Below are positions 1-6,066 of a stretch of DNA of 32,968 nucleotides, piece by piece (within the stretch, counting starts at the first letter, position 1; every line of letters starts with the position of its first letter). The notes under the pieces were generated by a model, which saw only the letters and a list, made by a program, of their open reading frames with translations, was not told the DNA's origin and made no database searches. Source of the stretch: a virus; the IMG/VR virus record IMGVR_UViG_3300007540_000049, positions 1 through 32,968 of that record. One strand, given 5' to 3'. Position numbers and translations under genes: made by a program.

Positions 1-88
1 ACCAGACTAGAAAAGCTGTCATAGGCTTAGGGCCGATTTTGAAGTTACCTTTCTGGTCACGATCAAGCGAAAAATTTTCTTCTGACAT
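1..88 (-). CDS. N-terminus of an unidentified leftward gene (partial)
   Basis: An ATG at 88 (complement) opens 29 codons to the left window edge, beginning MSEENFSLDRDQKGNFKIG, with no stop. A good Shine-Dalgarno (AAGGA) lies about 10 bases upstream. The fragment is polar and I do not recognise a family. It is the first gene left of the 89-730 control region and points away from the virion genes, so it is probably the first gene of the leftward (early) arm. The existence of the gene is fairly well supported by the start, ribosome binding site and open frame; its function is unknown because most of it lies outside the window. Confidence 0.6.
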   Translation of the reverse strand, partial: MSEENFSLDRDQKGNFKIGPKPMTAFLVW

Positions 89-131
89 ATATCATGTTTC
101 CTTACTCATATGAGCGTTGATATTTTCCCCT

Positions 132-162
132 GCGCGATAGCCGGAAAAAATCCGGGGCGCGC
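132..162. repeat. Two-part hairpin (GCGCG outer, CCGGA inner stem)
   Basis: GCGCG at 132-136 pairs with CGCGC at 158-162, and inside this CCGGA (141-145) pairs with TCCGG (151-155) around an A-run. On the leftward transcript it would sit in the 5' leader of the gene starting at 88, about 45 bases from its start codon. It could be a processing site, attenuator or protein-binding cruciform. Confidence 0.4.
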
Positions 163-223
163 ATCAGAACGGGAGAGTTGTAAAAAAGCAGATCTGCAGA
201 CCCCGCACACGCGAGAAAAGCAG

Positions 224-246
224 GGGAGGCTTTAGAGAATCCTCCC
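224..246. repeat. Inverted repeat GGGAGG...CCTCCC
   Basis: GGGAGG at 224-229 and CCTCCC at 241-246 form a 6-bp stem with an 11-base loop in the non-coding region. No T-run follows on either strand, so it is not a convincing intrinsic terminator. Function unknown. Confidence 0.35.
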
Positions 247-337
247 ATGTGCAGAAGCCGAGATCCACACGTGACCGAACGAGAAACCCTAGGAAGTTGC
301 AAAGTTTTTAAGTTAGGGCTTTGTTAGGTTTGATAGA

Positions 338-353
338 TGATAATCGATTATCA
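338..353. promoter_or_regulatory. Perfect 16-bp palindrome, candidate operator
   Basis: TGATAATCGATTATCA reads the same on both strands, and an extra half-site ATTATCA follows directly (354-360). Perfect dyads of this length in a non-coding region often bind dimeric helix-turn-helix regulators. The helix-turn-helix protein encoded at 731 is a possible partner (inference). Confidence 0.4.
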
Positions 354-502
354 ATTATCACCCCGCTCCCGAGGGGGGGCATGGGGGTAGCGGCGCCGAG
401 GGGCGCAGGATTCTTGCACTCACGAATTTTTCCCCCAAAATCATCCCTAGAGAATTCCCGATGCTAACAATATCCCCTGCGTATGCTCGATATCAAACTC
501 GT

Positions 503-520
503 GAGTATATAGGGCCTTAC
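503..520 (+). promoter_or_regulatory. Candidate phage RNA polymerase promoter core 1 (rightward)
   Basis: GAGTATATAGGGCC shares TATAGGG with the T7-type promoter start site. The same 7-mer recurs 21 and 69 bases downstream (starts at 508, 529 and 577) in a non-coding region ahead of the virion arm. The upstream half matches T7 poorly. Confidence 0.3.
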
Positions 521-521
521 A

Positions 522-540
522 TAGTCTCTATAGGGCTTTA
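522..540 (+). promoter_or_regulatory. Candidate phage RNA polymerase promoter core 2 (rightward, best match)
   Basis: AGTCTCTATAGGG matches 11 of 13 positions of the T7 core ACTCACTATAGGG (-10 to +3). It lies about 200 bases upstream of the first rightward gene. The phage encodes a T7-like polymerase with a different specificity loop, so only partial similarity to T7 is expected. Confidence 0.45.
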
Positions 541-570
541 TTTTCTTTATCCTTTTTATCCTTTCCTATG

Positions 571-590
571 GGTCCTTATAGGGTCCTATA
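571..590 (+). promoter_or_regulatory. Candidate phage promoter core 3, overlapping leftward copies
   Basis: TATAGGG recurs at 577-583. The same stretch read leftward also gives TATAGGACC and TATAAGGACC, so the element is nearly symmetrical and could initiate in either direction or bind a dimer. Confidence 0.3.
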
Positions 591-601
591 TAGCTATATA
601 G
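586..601. repeat. Perfect 16-bp palindrome (two CTATATAG units)
   Basis: Two head-to-tail copies of the self-complementary octamer CTATATAG form a 16-bp perfect dyad between the rightward and leftward promoter-like cores. It is AT-rich, and could be an operator or an easily melted site. Confidence 0.4.
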
Positions 602-612
602 TGTCGTTAAAT
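594..612 (-). promoter_or_regulatory. Candidate leftward phage-type promoter
   Basis: The complement reads ATTTAACGACACTATATAG. It shares ATTTA and GACACTATA with the SP6 promoter family (ATTTAGGTGACACTATAG), with one base fewer between the blocks. It points toward the leftward gene at 88, about 500 bases away. The match is by eye only. Confidence 0.35.
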
Positions 613-730
613 AAAAACAAAAACAAGGCTCCATAACATCTTGTGGCGTCTTGTCTTAGCGTCTTGGCTTTCCAGAGCCTAATATTTTTAGCATTTTGTT
701 TGTCGTATTCCGCAGTCTGCGTGGTATTAC

Positions 731-967
731 ATGGAGGATATGGTCTCTCTACGAGATAAACGAGACAAGATACTATTCTACGATTACATCGGAATGCCTC
801 ATCCTGAGATCGCATCTCTCCTTGGCCTGTCTCTCAAGACCATCCAAACTACTCTCCGCAAACCAGTCCTCAACCACCGCACGATATTTTTCGTTGGCTA
901 CATGGACACTAGCACAGAAATCATCAACAAAATAACCAACACGGTACAGGACAAAGAACATGGCTGA
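731..967 (+). CDS. Small helix-turn-helix DNA-binding protein
   Basis: 78 aa. Residues about 22-45 (PHPEIASLLGLSLKTIQTTL) have the spacing of a helix-turn-helix of the sigma-region-4/LuxR type: a helix ending in the Leu-Gly-Leu-Ser turn, then a recognition helix. It is the first gene of the rightward arm, directly after the control region, so it may bind the palindromes there (inference). The ATG at 731 has no clear Shine-Dalgarno; GGAGG at 732-736 is too close to the second ATG (740) to serve it well. The end overlaps the next gene's start by 8 bases, which suggests coupling. A different overlapping frame at 696-935 lacks any recognisable domain. Confidence 0.6.
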   Translation: MEDMVSLRDKRDKILFYDYIGMPHPEIASLLGLSLKTIQTTLRKPVLNHRTIFFVGYMDTSTEIINKITNTVQDKEHG

Positions 968-1373
968 CAGAAACTATCTCAATCAAACGCAGGGTGACGC
1001 TGACTCTGCTGAGGCTCTCAAGCACGTACGCGTGTTTGGCTTCAGCATTGCGGCTGGGCAAAAAAGTGCTTACTTTTATCCCGGAAACGCTAAAAATATT
1101 ACGTGGGTTTCTTCGACAGGGGCTGCAAAAACTGATGGAGTGGCCGCTGTAATGCGTCAGTCAGATCCGTCGGCAAGCCACGAAGGCAATGGGGCAGCAA
1201 GCGGCACAGACGAGGATAACGTAGCATTTTTTCTTGATGATGCTCCGAACACAGTGGCCTACGGATCTACATCAGTAGGTTTTATTGCTGCATCTCACGT
1301 TCCCCATGAGATGGCACTGCACAATTTACACGGTAGCTCGACCGCAAAAGTCACCCTGTACATCAACTACTAA
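960..1373 (+). CDS. Unknown 137-aa protein, possibly a virion surface protein
   Basis: 137 aa, rich in Ala, Ser, Gly and Asn with alternating hydrophobic residues, suggesting a beta-rich soluble domain. No signal peptide, membrane segment or catalytic motif is visible. AGGAC about 8 bases upstream of the ATG is a usable ribosome binding site, and the start overlaps the end of the upstream gene. Its place just before the portal is where some T7-like phages encode small structural proteins. The C-terminus ends in a strand-like VTLYINY. With no tail fibre recognisable in the window, a decoration or head-fibre role is worth considering, but this is speculation. Confidence 0.65.
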   Translation: MADRNYLNQTQGDADSAEALKHVRVFGFSIAAGQKSAYFYPGNAKNITWVSSTGAAKTDGVAAVMRQSDPSASHEGNGAASGTDEDNVAFFLDDAPNTVAYGSTSVGFIAASHVPHEMALHNLHGSSTAKVTLYINY

Positions 1374-1375
1374 GC

Positions 1376-1570
1376 TTGAACTTCCCCGGTATCCCCTACG
1401 CTCTTCTAGTTTTTCTCGACGAAGCCATTCCTGAGCGATGCCCAGCACCGTCCGATTCTTCAACGGAGGTGATGTTCTATGCAGGTCAGCGGCAGACTGT
1501 CAGGATGCTCATCGAGAGATTCAAAGACGAGAACAACATTGACCCCCAAGAAGACTGGAAACAACGATGA
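1376..1570 (+). CDS. Conserved-type small protein upstream of the portal (TTG start)
   Basis: 64 aa starting from TTG two bases after the previous stop; no ATG or GTG lies near the beginning. It has a hydrophobic N-terminus and a central FYAGQRQTVRMLIERF segment. Short proteins with an AGQR-x-x-V pattern are, as I recall, frequently encoded just before the portal gene in marine T7-like phages. No catalytic motif is visible. The stop overlaps the next ATG (ATGA at 1567-1570), so it is the first of a chain of four translationally coupled genes leading into the portal. Confidence 0.6.
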   Translation: MNFPGIPYALLVFLDEAIPERCPAPSDSSTEVMFYAGQRQTVRMLIERFKDENNIDPQEDWKQR

Positions 1571-1668
1571 TGCTACGCAAATTAATGACTAAAGCAGTCA
1601 CCAAAAAAAAGAAAAAGAAGTCTCTTGGGAAGTCATCTCGTCAGGCCCTTATGAGTGATAGCTACTAA
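1567..1668 (+). CDS. 33-aa lysine-rich peptide
   Basis: Begins MMLRKLMTKAVTKKKKKK and ends in ALMSDSY. It overlaps the upstream stop as ATGA and the next start as TAATG (1666-1670), the arrangement expected of coupled real genes. The run of six lysines suggests nucleic acid binding, perhaps in the capsid. The alternative is that this is non-coding spacer, but two perfect stop/start junctions argue for translation. Confidence 0.45.
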   Translation: MMLRKLMTKAVTKKKKKKSLGKSSRQALMSDSY

Positions 1669-1814
1669 TGTGTTCTGGACCTAAAAGAGTCAAGCCGATG
1701 AAAATAACGGCAGATACTCCTGAGATTAAAACATTCGGCAAAATGTTTACACAAGCATTGATGGCGAGCAATCCTACACAGATCAACCCCAGCCCTACAA
1801 TTAGACAGCGGTAA
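1668..1814 (+). CDS. 48-aa hypothetical peptide before the portal
   Basis: Starts MCSGPKRVKPMKITADTPE and ends in PTIRQR. It joins the upstream gene through TAATG and the portal through another TAATG (1812-1816). It is basic, with no recognised domain. The exact junctions on both sides and the lack of any other open frame here support it as a gene. Its function is unknown; proximity to the portal suggests an assembly or virion role. Confidence 0.45.
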   Translation: MCSGPKRVKPMKITADTPEIKTFGKMFTQALMASNPTQINPSPTIRQR

Positions 1815-3355
1815 TGTACGGATCTGCCCAGCAACAATACGATAGTGGCTCAGAGGATCGACACAGCTATGTACAGCGTGCCGAGGACTCTGCTAAGTAC
1901 ACTATCCCTGCCATCATGCCCCCTGAACACGCAGGTGGGCAGCACAAGCACAATCGGCTATACCAGCCGTACCAGTCTCTAGGATCTCGTGGGGTTAACG
2001 CCCTCTCAGCGAACCTCCTGATTAGTCTCCTGCCTCCCAACCAGACGTTCTTCCGTCTTGTTATGGATGACGCAGCCGTAGCACAGCTAGAAGATCCGCA
2101 GGTAATTAGTGAGATTGAGTCTTCTCTCTCACAGATTGAGCGCATTGTACAAAAAGAAATCGAAGTCATGGCGTTCCGCCCTGTCATCCACGAAGCTCTT
2201 CGTCTTCTAGTTGTTACAGGAAACGCTCTCGTCCACATGGACAAAGATGGCGAGCTTCGCGTCTTCAGGCTTGACAGCTACTGCGTACGCAGACGACCTA
2301 ACGGCAAAGTTCACACGATTATTCTGAAAGAATCCACGTACGTAGACAGCCTCTCTGCTGAGATGCAGGAACTGCTGATTCCCTCTATCGGTGGTGGGCA
2401 TAAAGAAAAAACCGTAGACCTCTACACCTGCGTACACTGGCAGCCTGAGACACAGGACTACAAAGTCTATCAGATGATCAAGGACATTGTGGTTCCGGGA
2501 TCAGAAGCTACGTACAAAGAGCCTGATCTCCCCTTCCTTGCCCTACGATTCACTAGAGTTCAGGGTGAAAACTATGGTCGTTCTTTTGTTGAAGAACACA
2601 TCGGAGACATACGCTCTCTTGAGGGGCTCTCACAGGCAATCCTAGAGGCTAGTGCAGCCAGTGCTAAGACTTTGTTCCTTGTCAATCCAAATGGCACTAC
2701 AAAGGCTAAGGTTCTGGCTGAAAGCAGCAACGGAGCTATCGTACAGGGAAATGCGGCTGACGTAACATCTCTTCAGGTAGGTAAAGCTGCTGACCTGAGC
2801 GTAGCACTCAGCACAATTAACCTAATCAAAGAAAGACTAGGCAAAGCTTTCCTGATCACAAGCGATCTCTTTCGAGATGCAGAGCGTGTCACAGCCACAG
2901 AGATCCAAGCTGTTATTAGGCAGGTTGAGAAATCTCTTGGTGGTTTGTACAGCCTCCTCTCCAACGAGTTTCAGCTTCCGATGATCAACCTGATTCTCAA
3001 ATCGCTTGCTCGCCGCAAAAAAATCCCGAAGCTTCCCAAGGAAGTCTCCCCCACAATCGTGGTTGGTATGGATGCAATCGGCAGAGCAGCAGAACTTGAG
3101 AAACTAGACATGCTGCTGACAGGACTAGGACAACTCTTTGGTCCTGAAGCTTTGGCTAATGTAGTAAACGTAAACGAGTATGTGACACGTAGGGCTGCAA
3201 GCCTTGGCGTTGACACTGCTGGTCTTATTAAAACTGAAGAAGAACTGATGGCCGAGCAACAAGCTCAAATGGCCCAGATGGCTGGACAGCAGATGCTCGA
3301 AAAAGGAACAGAAGCTGCCGCTAACGTCGCATCCCAACAACCCCCACAACAATAA
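1814..3355 (+). CDS. Portal (head-tail connector) protein, T7 gp8-like
   Basis: 513 aa, close to the T7 gp8 length of 536. The dodecameric portal is the DNA entry/exit channel at one capsid vertex, and it docks the terminase and later the tail. The N-terminal stretch at residues 49-77 (YQSLGSRGVNALSANLLISL) is the characteristic opening of podoviral connectors. The middle contains the alpha/beta wing and stem regions, and the C-terminus is Gln/Ala-rich (last 45 residues), likely the crown. It starts by TAATG coupling to the tiny gene upstream and is followed after 3 bases by the scaffold gene, the standard portal-scaffold-capsid order. Confidence 0.95.
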   Translation: MYGSAQQQYDSGSEDRHSYVQRAEDSAKYTIPAIMPPEHAGGQHKHNRLYQPYQSLGSRGVNALSANLLISLLPPNQTFFRLVMDDAAVAQLEDPQVISEIESSLSQIERIVQKEIEVMAFRPVIHEALRLLVVTGNALVHMDKDGELRVFRLDSYCVRRRPNGKVHTIILKESTYVDSLSAEMQELLIPSIGGGHKEKTVDLYTCVHWQPETQDYKVYQMIKDIVVPGSEATYKEPDLPFLALRFTRVQGENYGRSFVEEHIGDIRSLEGLSQAILEASAASAKTLFLVNPNGTTKAKVLAESSNGAIVQGNAADVTSLQVGKAADLSVALSTINLIKERLGKAFLITSDLFRDAERVTATEIQAVIRQVEKSLGGLYSLLSNEFQLPMINLILKSLARRKKIPKLPKEVSPTIVVGMDAIGRAAELEKLDMLLTGLGQLFGPEALANVVNVNEYVTRRAASLGVDTAGLIKTEEELMAEQQAQMAQMAGQQMLEKGTEAAANVASQQPPQQ

Positions 3356-3358
3356 CCG

Positions 3359-4120
3359 ATGCCCGAAGAATTCACACCGCCCGTTGACGAGACTCCCGCC
3401 TACTCTCCCGAGCAGCAAGAGCAGTACAACATTGATCCTCAAGGAAACCCGCTAGGTGAGCAACCTGCTGCGGTAGAACCCACAGACGATCTTATTCTTG
3501 GTAAGTTTAAGTCTGTAGAGGATCTAGCTAAGAGCTACCAAGAGCTTGAGGCGGCACAGTCAGGCAAGAAAGTAGACTCTCTAAAAGCCTCGGACGCTGA
3601 GAACGCAGGAACAACTCCTCTTACAGAAACGCTTGAAGCAGTCAGTGAGCACTTTGGCGAGCATGGTGAGATTGGAGAAGAGCAGTACGACGCTCTTGAA
3701 AAGCTAGGGCTCAACCGTCAGTACGTAGACTCGTACCTCGGTGGAATTGCTGCACAACAAACACAAATGCAAAACCAACTCATGGGTATTGTGGGTGGTG
3801 AGCAAGAGTACGGTGAGATGATGCGATGGATGAATGAATCCTTAGCCCCTGATGAAGTACAAGCATACGACCGTGTGGTTGGCTCAGGAGATATGGAGCA
3901 AATCTCTCTACTCATCCAAGGGATGGCAGCACGCTTTAAGTCTGCGAACCCCGGTGGTCCTCAGACGCAACTACAAGGACAAACAGTTCCCGGCGCATCC
4001 GGGTTCAGAAGCAAAGGTGAGATCATGGAAGCCATGAACGATCCTCGCTACGCAACAGACGCAGCCTTCCGTGAAGATGTCTCAAGAAAGATGTCGTTAA
4101 CTGCTGATACCGTTTGGTAA
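3359..4120 (+). CDS. Capsid assembly scaffolding protein, T7 gp9-like
   Basis: 253 aa (T7 gp9 is 307). Scaffolds co-assemble with the capsid protein to form the procapsid and then leave. The protein is highly acidic and Gln/Pro-rich at the N-terminus, carries the family's short GKFKSVEDLAKSYQELEA segment (residues about 48-65), and ends in a mixed-charge helical region (last 35 residues), where scaffolds usually contact the shell. It lies 3 bases after the portal and ahead of the capsid gene. It is followed by a 111-base gap with a small hairpin and an inverted repeat. Confidence 0.85.
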   Translation: MPEEFTPPVDETPAYSPEQQEQYNIDPQGNPLGEQPAAVEPTDDLILGKFKSVEDLAKSYQELEAAQSGKKVDSLKASDAENAGTTPLTETLEAVSEHFGEHGEIGEEQYDALEKLGLNRQYVDSYLGGIAAQQTQMQNQLMGIVGGEQEYGEMMRWMNESLAPDEVQAYDRVVGSGDMEQISLLIQGMAARFKSANPGGPQTQLQGQTVPGASGFRSKGEIMEAMNDPRYATDAAFREDVSRKMSLTADTVW

Positions 4121-4144
4121 CAAACAAAGGTTCTGAGAGAAGGC

Positions 4145-4158
4145 CACCCTGCGGGGTG
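4145..4158 (+). repeat. Short hairpin after the scaffold gene
   Basis: CACCC (4145-4149) pairs with GGGTG (4154-4158) around TGCG. No T-run follows at once, so it is more likely a processing or stability element than a terminator. Confidence 0.35.
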
Positions 4159-4162
4159 ACAA

Positions 4163-4225
4163 CCTCCTATGGCAGATCCTTTTATTTCTCTTTTTATTCT
4201 TACTTAGTAATTAATCCATAGGAGG
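4163..4225 (+). promoter_or_regulatory. 10-bp inverted repeat masking the capsid Shine-Dalgarno
   Basis: CCTCCTATGG (4163-4172) is the exact complement of CCATAGGAGG (4216-4225), which contains the capsid gene's AGGAGG ribosome binding site 6 bases before the ATG at 4232. The 43-base loop is A/T-rich and should be unstructured. Folding would block ribosome access; opening by a ribosome, protein or RNA cleavage would release it. Confidence 0.5.
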
Positions 4226-4231
4226 ATTATT

Positions 4232-5326
4232 ATGGCTATTACCCCCTCAGTAGGTGGACAGACTACATTTAGTGTATCCGCTGACCGAGAATTGTTTCTT
4301 AAAGTATTTTCGGGCGAGGTTATGACAGCGTATGAACGCGCAATCAAAGTCTCACCGCTACTAACCACTCGTACGATCTCTTCTGGCAAGTCTGCTCAGT
4401 TCCCTACCACTGGTGTGGCTGCTGCGCGTTACTTCCAAGCGGGTGATGATTTGTTCTCTGACACTAATGGTGATGGAAAGTCTTACCTTTCTTCCATTAA
4501 GCAGTCAGAGCGTGTCATCTACGTTGATGATCTCTTGACGGCTTCTTGCTTCATCGACCAGCTTGATGAAGCCATGAGCCACTATGACTACCGTTCTGCT
4601 TTTGCAACTGAACTGGGCCGTGCGTTGGCGCGTCACCAAGATAACTACGCTGTCCAAACTTTGTTTGCGTCAAGCGTGGATGTCAACAATGTTGCGAGTG
4701 AGCAGACCCCCGGTGGTGTTCTTGGTAACATCAACGACAACGACTTTTACACCAATGCTGTGAGTGCGCTTTCGACAATCTACGCAGCAGCCCGGAAAAT
4801 GGACGAGGCTGATGTCCCCGCCGAAGACCGCTTTGTCGTGTTGCCTCCCATTGCTTACTACAACCTCGTAGAGGCTGGTGTTCTTAGCGTTGGTGGTCAC
4901 GTAACAAGCGATGCGCGTCCTCGTTTTAGTGGTGGTGTTCGTGCCGAGGGTCCGATGACCATCGGTGGAATGTCCGTTATTGTTTCAAACGCTGATGGTT
5001 TCACCAGTGATGACGAAGCAGATGATGGTGCGTTCCACATTGACACCAAGTCTTCCGAAGCTTCTGCTGAAGATTACGGAATTCGCAACCTTGCCACTGC
5101 GGGTAACAAGCCCACTGGCGTGGCTGGTGGAACTGGAGCTACTAGCGCAATCTTGCAAGCAATCTGCTTCCACAAGTCTGCGGCTGGTGTTGTCAAGCTT
5201 AAGGATCTCAGCATGGAGTCTGAGTACATCATCGAGAAGCAAGGCACACTTATGGTTGCGAAGATGGCCCAAGGCATGGGTGCTCTCCGCAACGATGGTG
5301 TTGTTTGCGTCCTTGATGCTGCTTAA
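4232..5326 (+). CDS. Major capsid protein, T7 gp10-like
   Basis: 364 aa (T7 gp10A is 345). This HK97-fold subunit builds the icosahedral shell. The N-terminal part matches T7 gp10 closely: ELFLKVFSGEVMTAYERA (residues about 20-37), then RTISSGKSAQFPTTG, and EAMSHYDYRS further on. It has the strongest Shine-Dalgarno seen in the window (AGGAGG, 6 bases before ATG), as expected for the most abundant protein. No 10B-type frameshift extension is apparent: the alternative frame ends 10 bases after the main stop. It is followed by a strong hairpin at 5344-5370. Confidence 0.97.
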   Translation: MAITPSVGGQTTFSVSADRELFLKVFSGEVMTAYERAIKVSPLLTTRTISSGKSAQFPTTGVAAARYFQAGDDLFSDTNGDGKSYLSSIKQSERVIYVDDLLTASCFIDQLDEAMSHYDYRSAFATELGRALARHQDNYAVQTLFASSVDVNNVASEQTPGGVLGNINDNDFYTNAVSALSTIYAAARKMDEADVPAEDRFVVLPPIAYYNLVEAGVLSVGGHVTSDARPRFSGGVRAEGPMTIGGMSVIVSNADGFTSDDEADDGAFHIDTKSSEASAEDYGIRNLATAGNKPTGVAGGTGATSAILQAICFHKSAAGVVKLKDLSMESEYIIEKQGTLMVAKMAQGMGALRNDGVVCVLDAA

Positions 5327-5343
5327 TTCTGACTGACTGATAC

Positions 5344-5374
5344 GGGGGGCCTCCCTAGTGGGGGCCTCCCATTC
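5344..5374 (+). terminator. Strong hairpin after the capsid gene (T-phi-like)
   Basis: Positions 5344-5354 pair with 5360-5370 in an 11-bp, very GC-rich stem (two G-U pairs) with a 5-base CTAGT loop, followed by the weak tract ATTCTC. T7 places its main late terminator T-phi at exactly this point, between genes 10 and 11. The poor T-tract suggests partial termination. Confidence 0.65.
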
Positions 5375-5403
5375 TCACACCTCTACTACACACATTATCT
5401 GTT

Positions 5404-6066
5404 ATGGTTGAAACAACGATAGGACGAGTATCAAAAGTAGCTGCTGTTAGCCGAGTGCTTGCGACTATCGGTGTAGCACCTATATCTTCATTGGCAGATA
5501 CTTTGTCGCTGACTGTTGAGCTTGCTCAAACCGCTATTGATAATGTTAGTAGAGATATTCAAGGAACAACATGGGGATTCAACACTGAGCGAGACGTTCC
5601 GTTTACGTCAGATGGTTCAGGGCGTATTGTTCTAACAGGAAGTACGTACGCTGGAGCGTACGTTAGTAGCTTTGATCTTGAAGAACCCACTTCAATTGAT
5701 CCTGTTATCAAAGCAAATCCTGATGACAGCAATAACGCAACTATCTGGGACCGTGAATCAAAAAGCTTTACAGCCTTTGCAGCAAGCACTGTGTACAAAG
5801 CTACGGTCACATACTACTTGCAGTGGCGTGATCTTCCTGAAGCTGTCAAAGCATACGTGATGGCTCGTGCTGCTCGTGAGTACCAGCTACAGATGGTAGG
5901 CAATCCGCAGATGGATCAGATGCTTGTCACACAGATGTTGATTGCACAGCAGAACTTAACTGAGTTTGAAGCAGCACAGTTCGACTACACAATCTTTGAT
6001 AACTACGATGTCTTCCGAAGCCTTGAGCGTGGGCCGGGAGCAGTTGTCTTATTGGATCGTAGCTAA
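5404..6066 (+). CDS. Tail tubular protein A, T7 gp11-like
   Basis: 220 aa (T7 gp11 is 196). It forms the adaptor ring between the portal and the nozzle. Recognised from the typical sequence of mixed helices, a central beta region, and the C-terminal LPEAVKAYVMARAAREYQ and QMLIAQQNLTEFEAA segments (residues about 148-195), together with its position between capsid and gp12. No Shine-Dalgarno is visible before the ATG at 5404, which is unusual for a structural gene. The stop overlaps the gp12-like start as TAATG (6064-6068), consistent with fixed-ratio synthesis of the two tail proteins. Confidence 0.88.
   Translation: MVETTIGRVSKVAAVSRVLATIGVAPISSLADTLSLTVELAQTAIDNVSRDIQGTTWGFNTERDVPFTSDGSGRIVLTGSTYAGAYVSSFDLEEPTSIDPVIKANPDDSNNATIWDRESKSFTAFAASTVYKATVTYYLQWRDLPEAVKAYVMARAAREYQLQMVGNPQMDQMLVTQMLIAQQNLTEFEAAQFDYTIFDNYDVFRSLERGPGAVVLLDRS

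Larger units (their letters stand above)
89..730. other. Gene-free control region between divergent arms
   Basis: About 640 bases with no convincing gene. Its left half (120-420) is GC-rich and holds inverted repeats; its right half (480-620) is AT-rich with repeated TATAGGG motifs on both strands and a pyrimidine-rich stretch at 536-568. A leftward gene starts at 88 and the rightward virion arm starts at 731, so the position fits a bidirectional promoter/operator region, and perhaps a replication origin. The origin role is a guess. Confidence 0.55.

Noticed and set aside
102-302. Leftward open frame of 66 codons in the control region
   Set aside because: It needs a TTG start without a ribosome binding site, overlaps hairpins, and its sequence shows no domain.
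696-935. Rightward open frame overlapping the helix-turn-helix gene
   Set aside because: No domain. The 731-967 frame has an HTH and couples to the next gene.
4965-5336. Second frame reaching past the capsid stop, considered as a gp10B-type frameshift product
   Set aside because: It would add only about 3 residues beyond the normal stop, and no clear slippery site with a following structure was seen before it.
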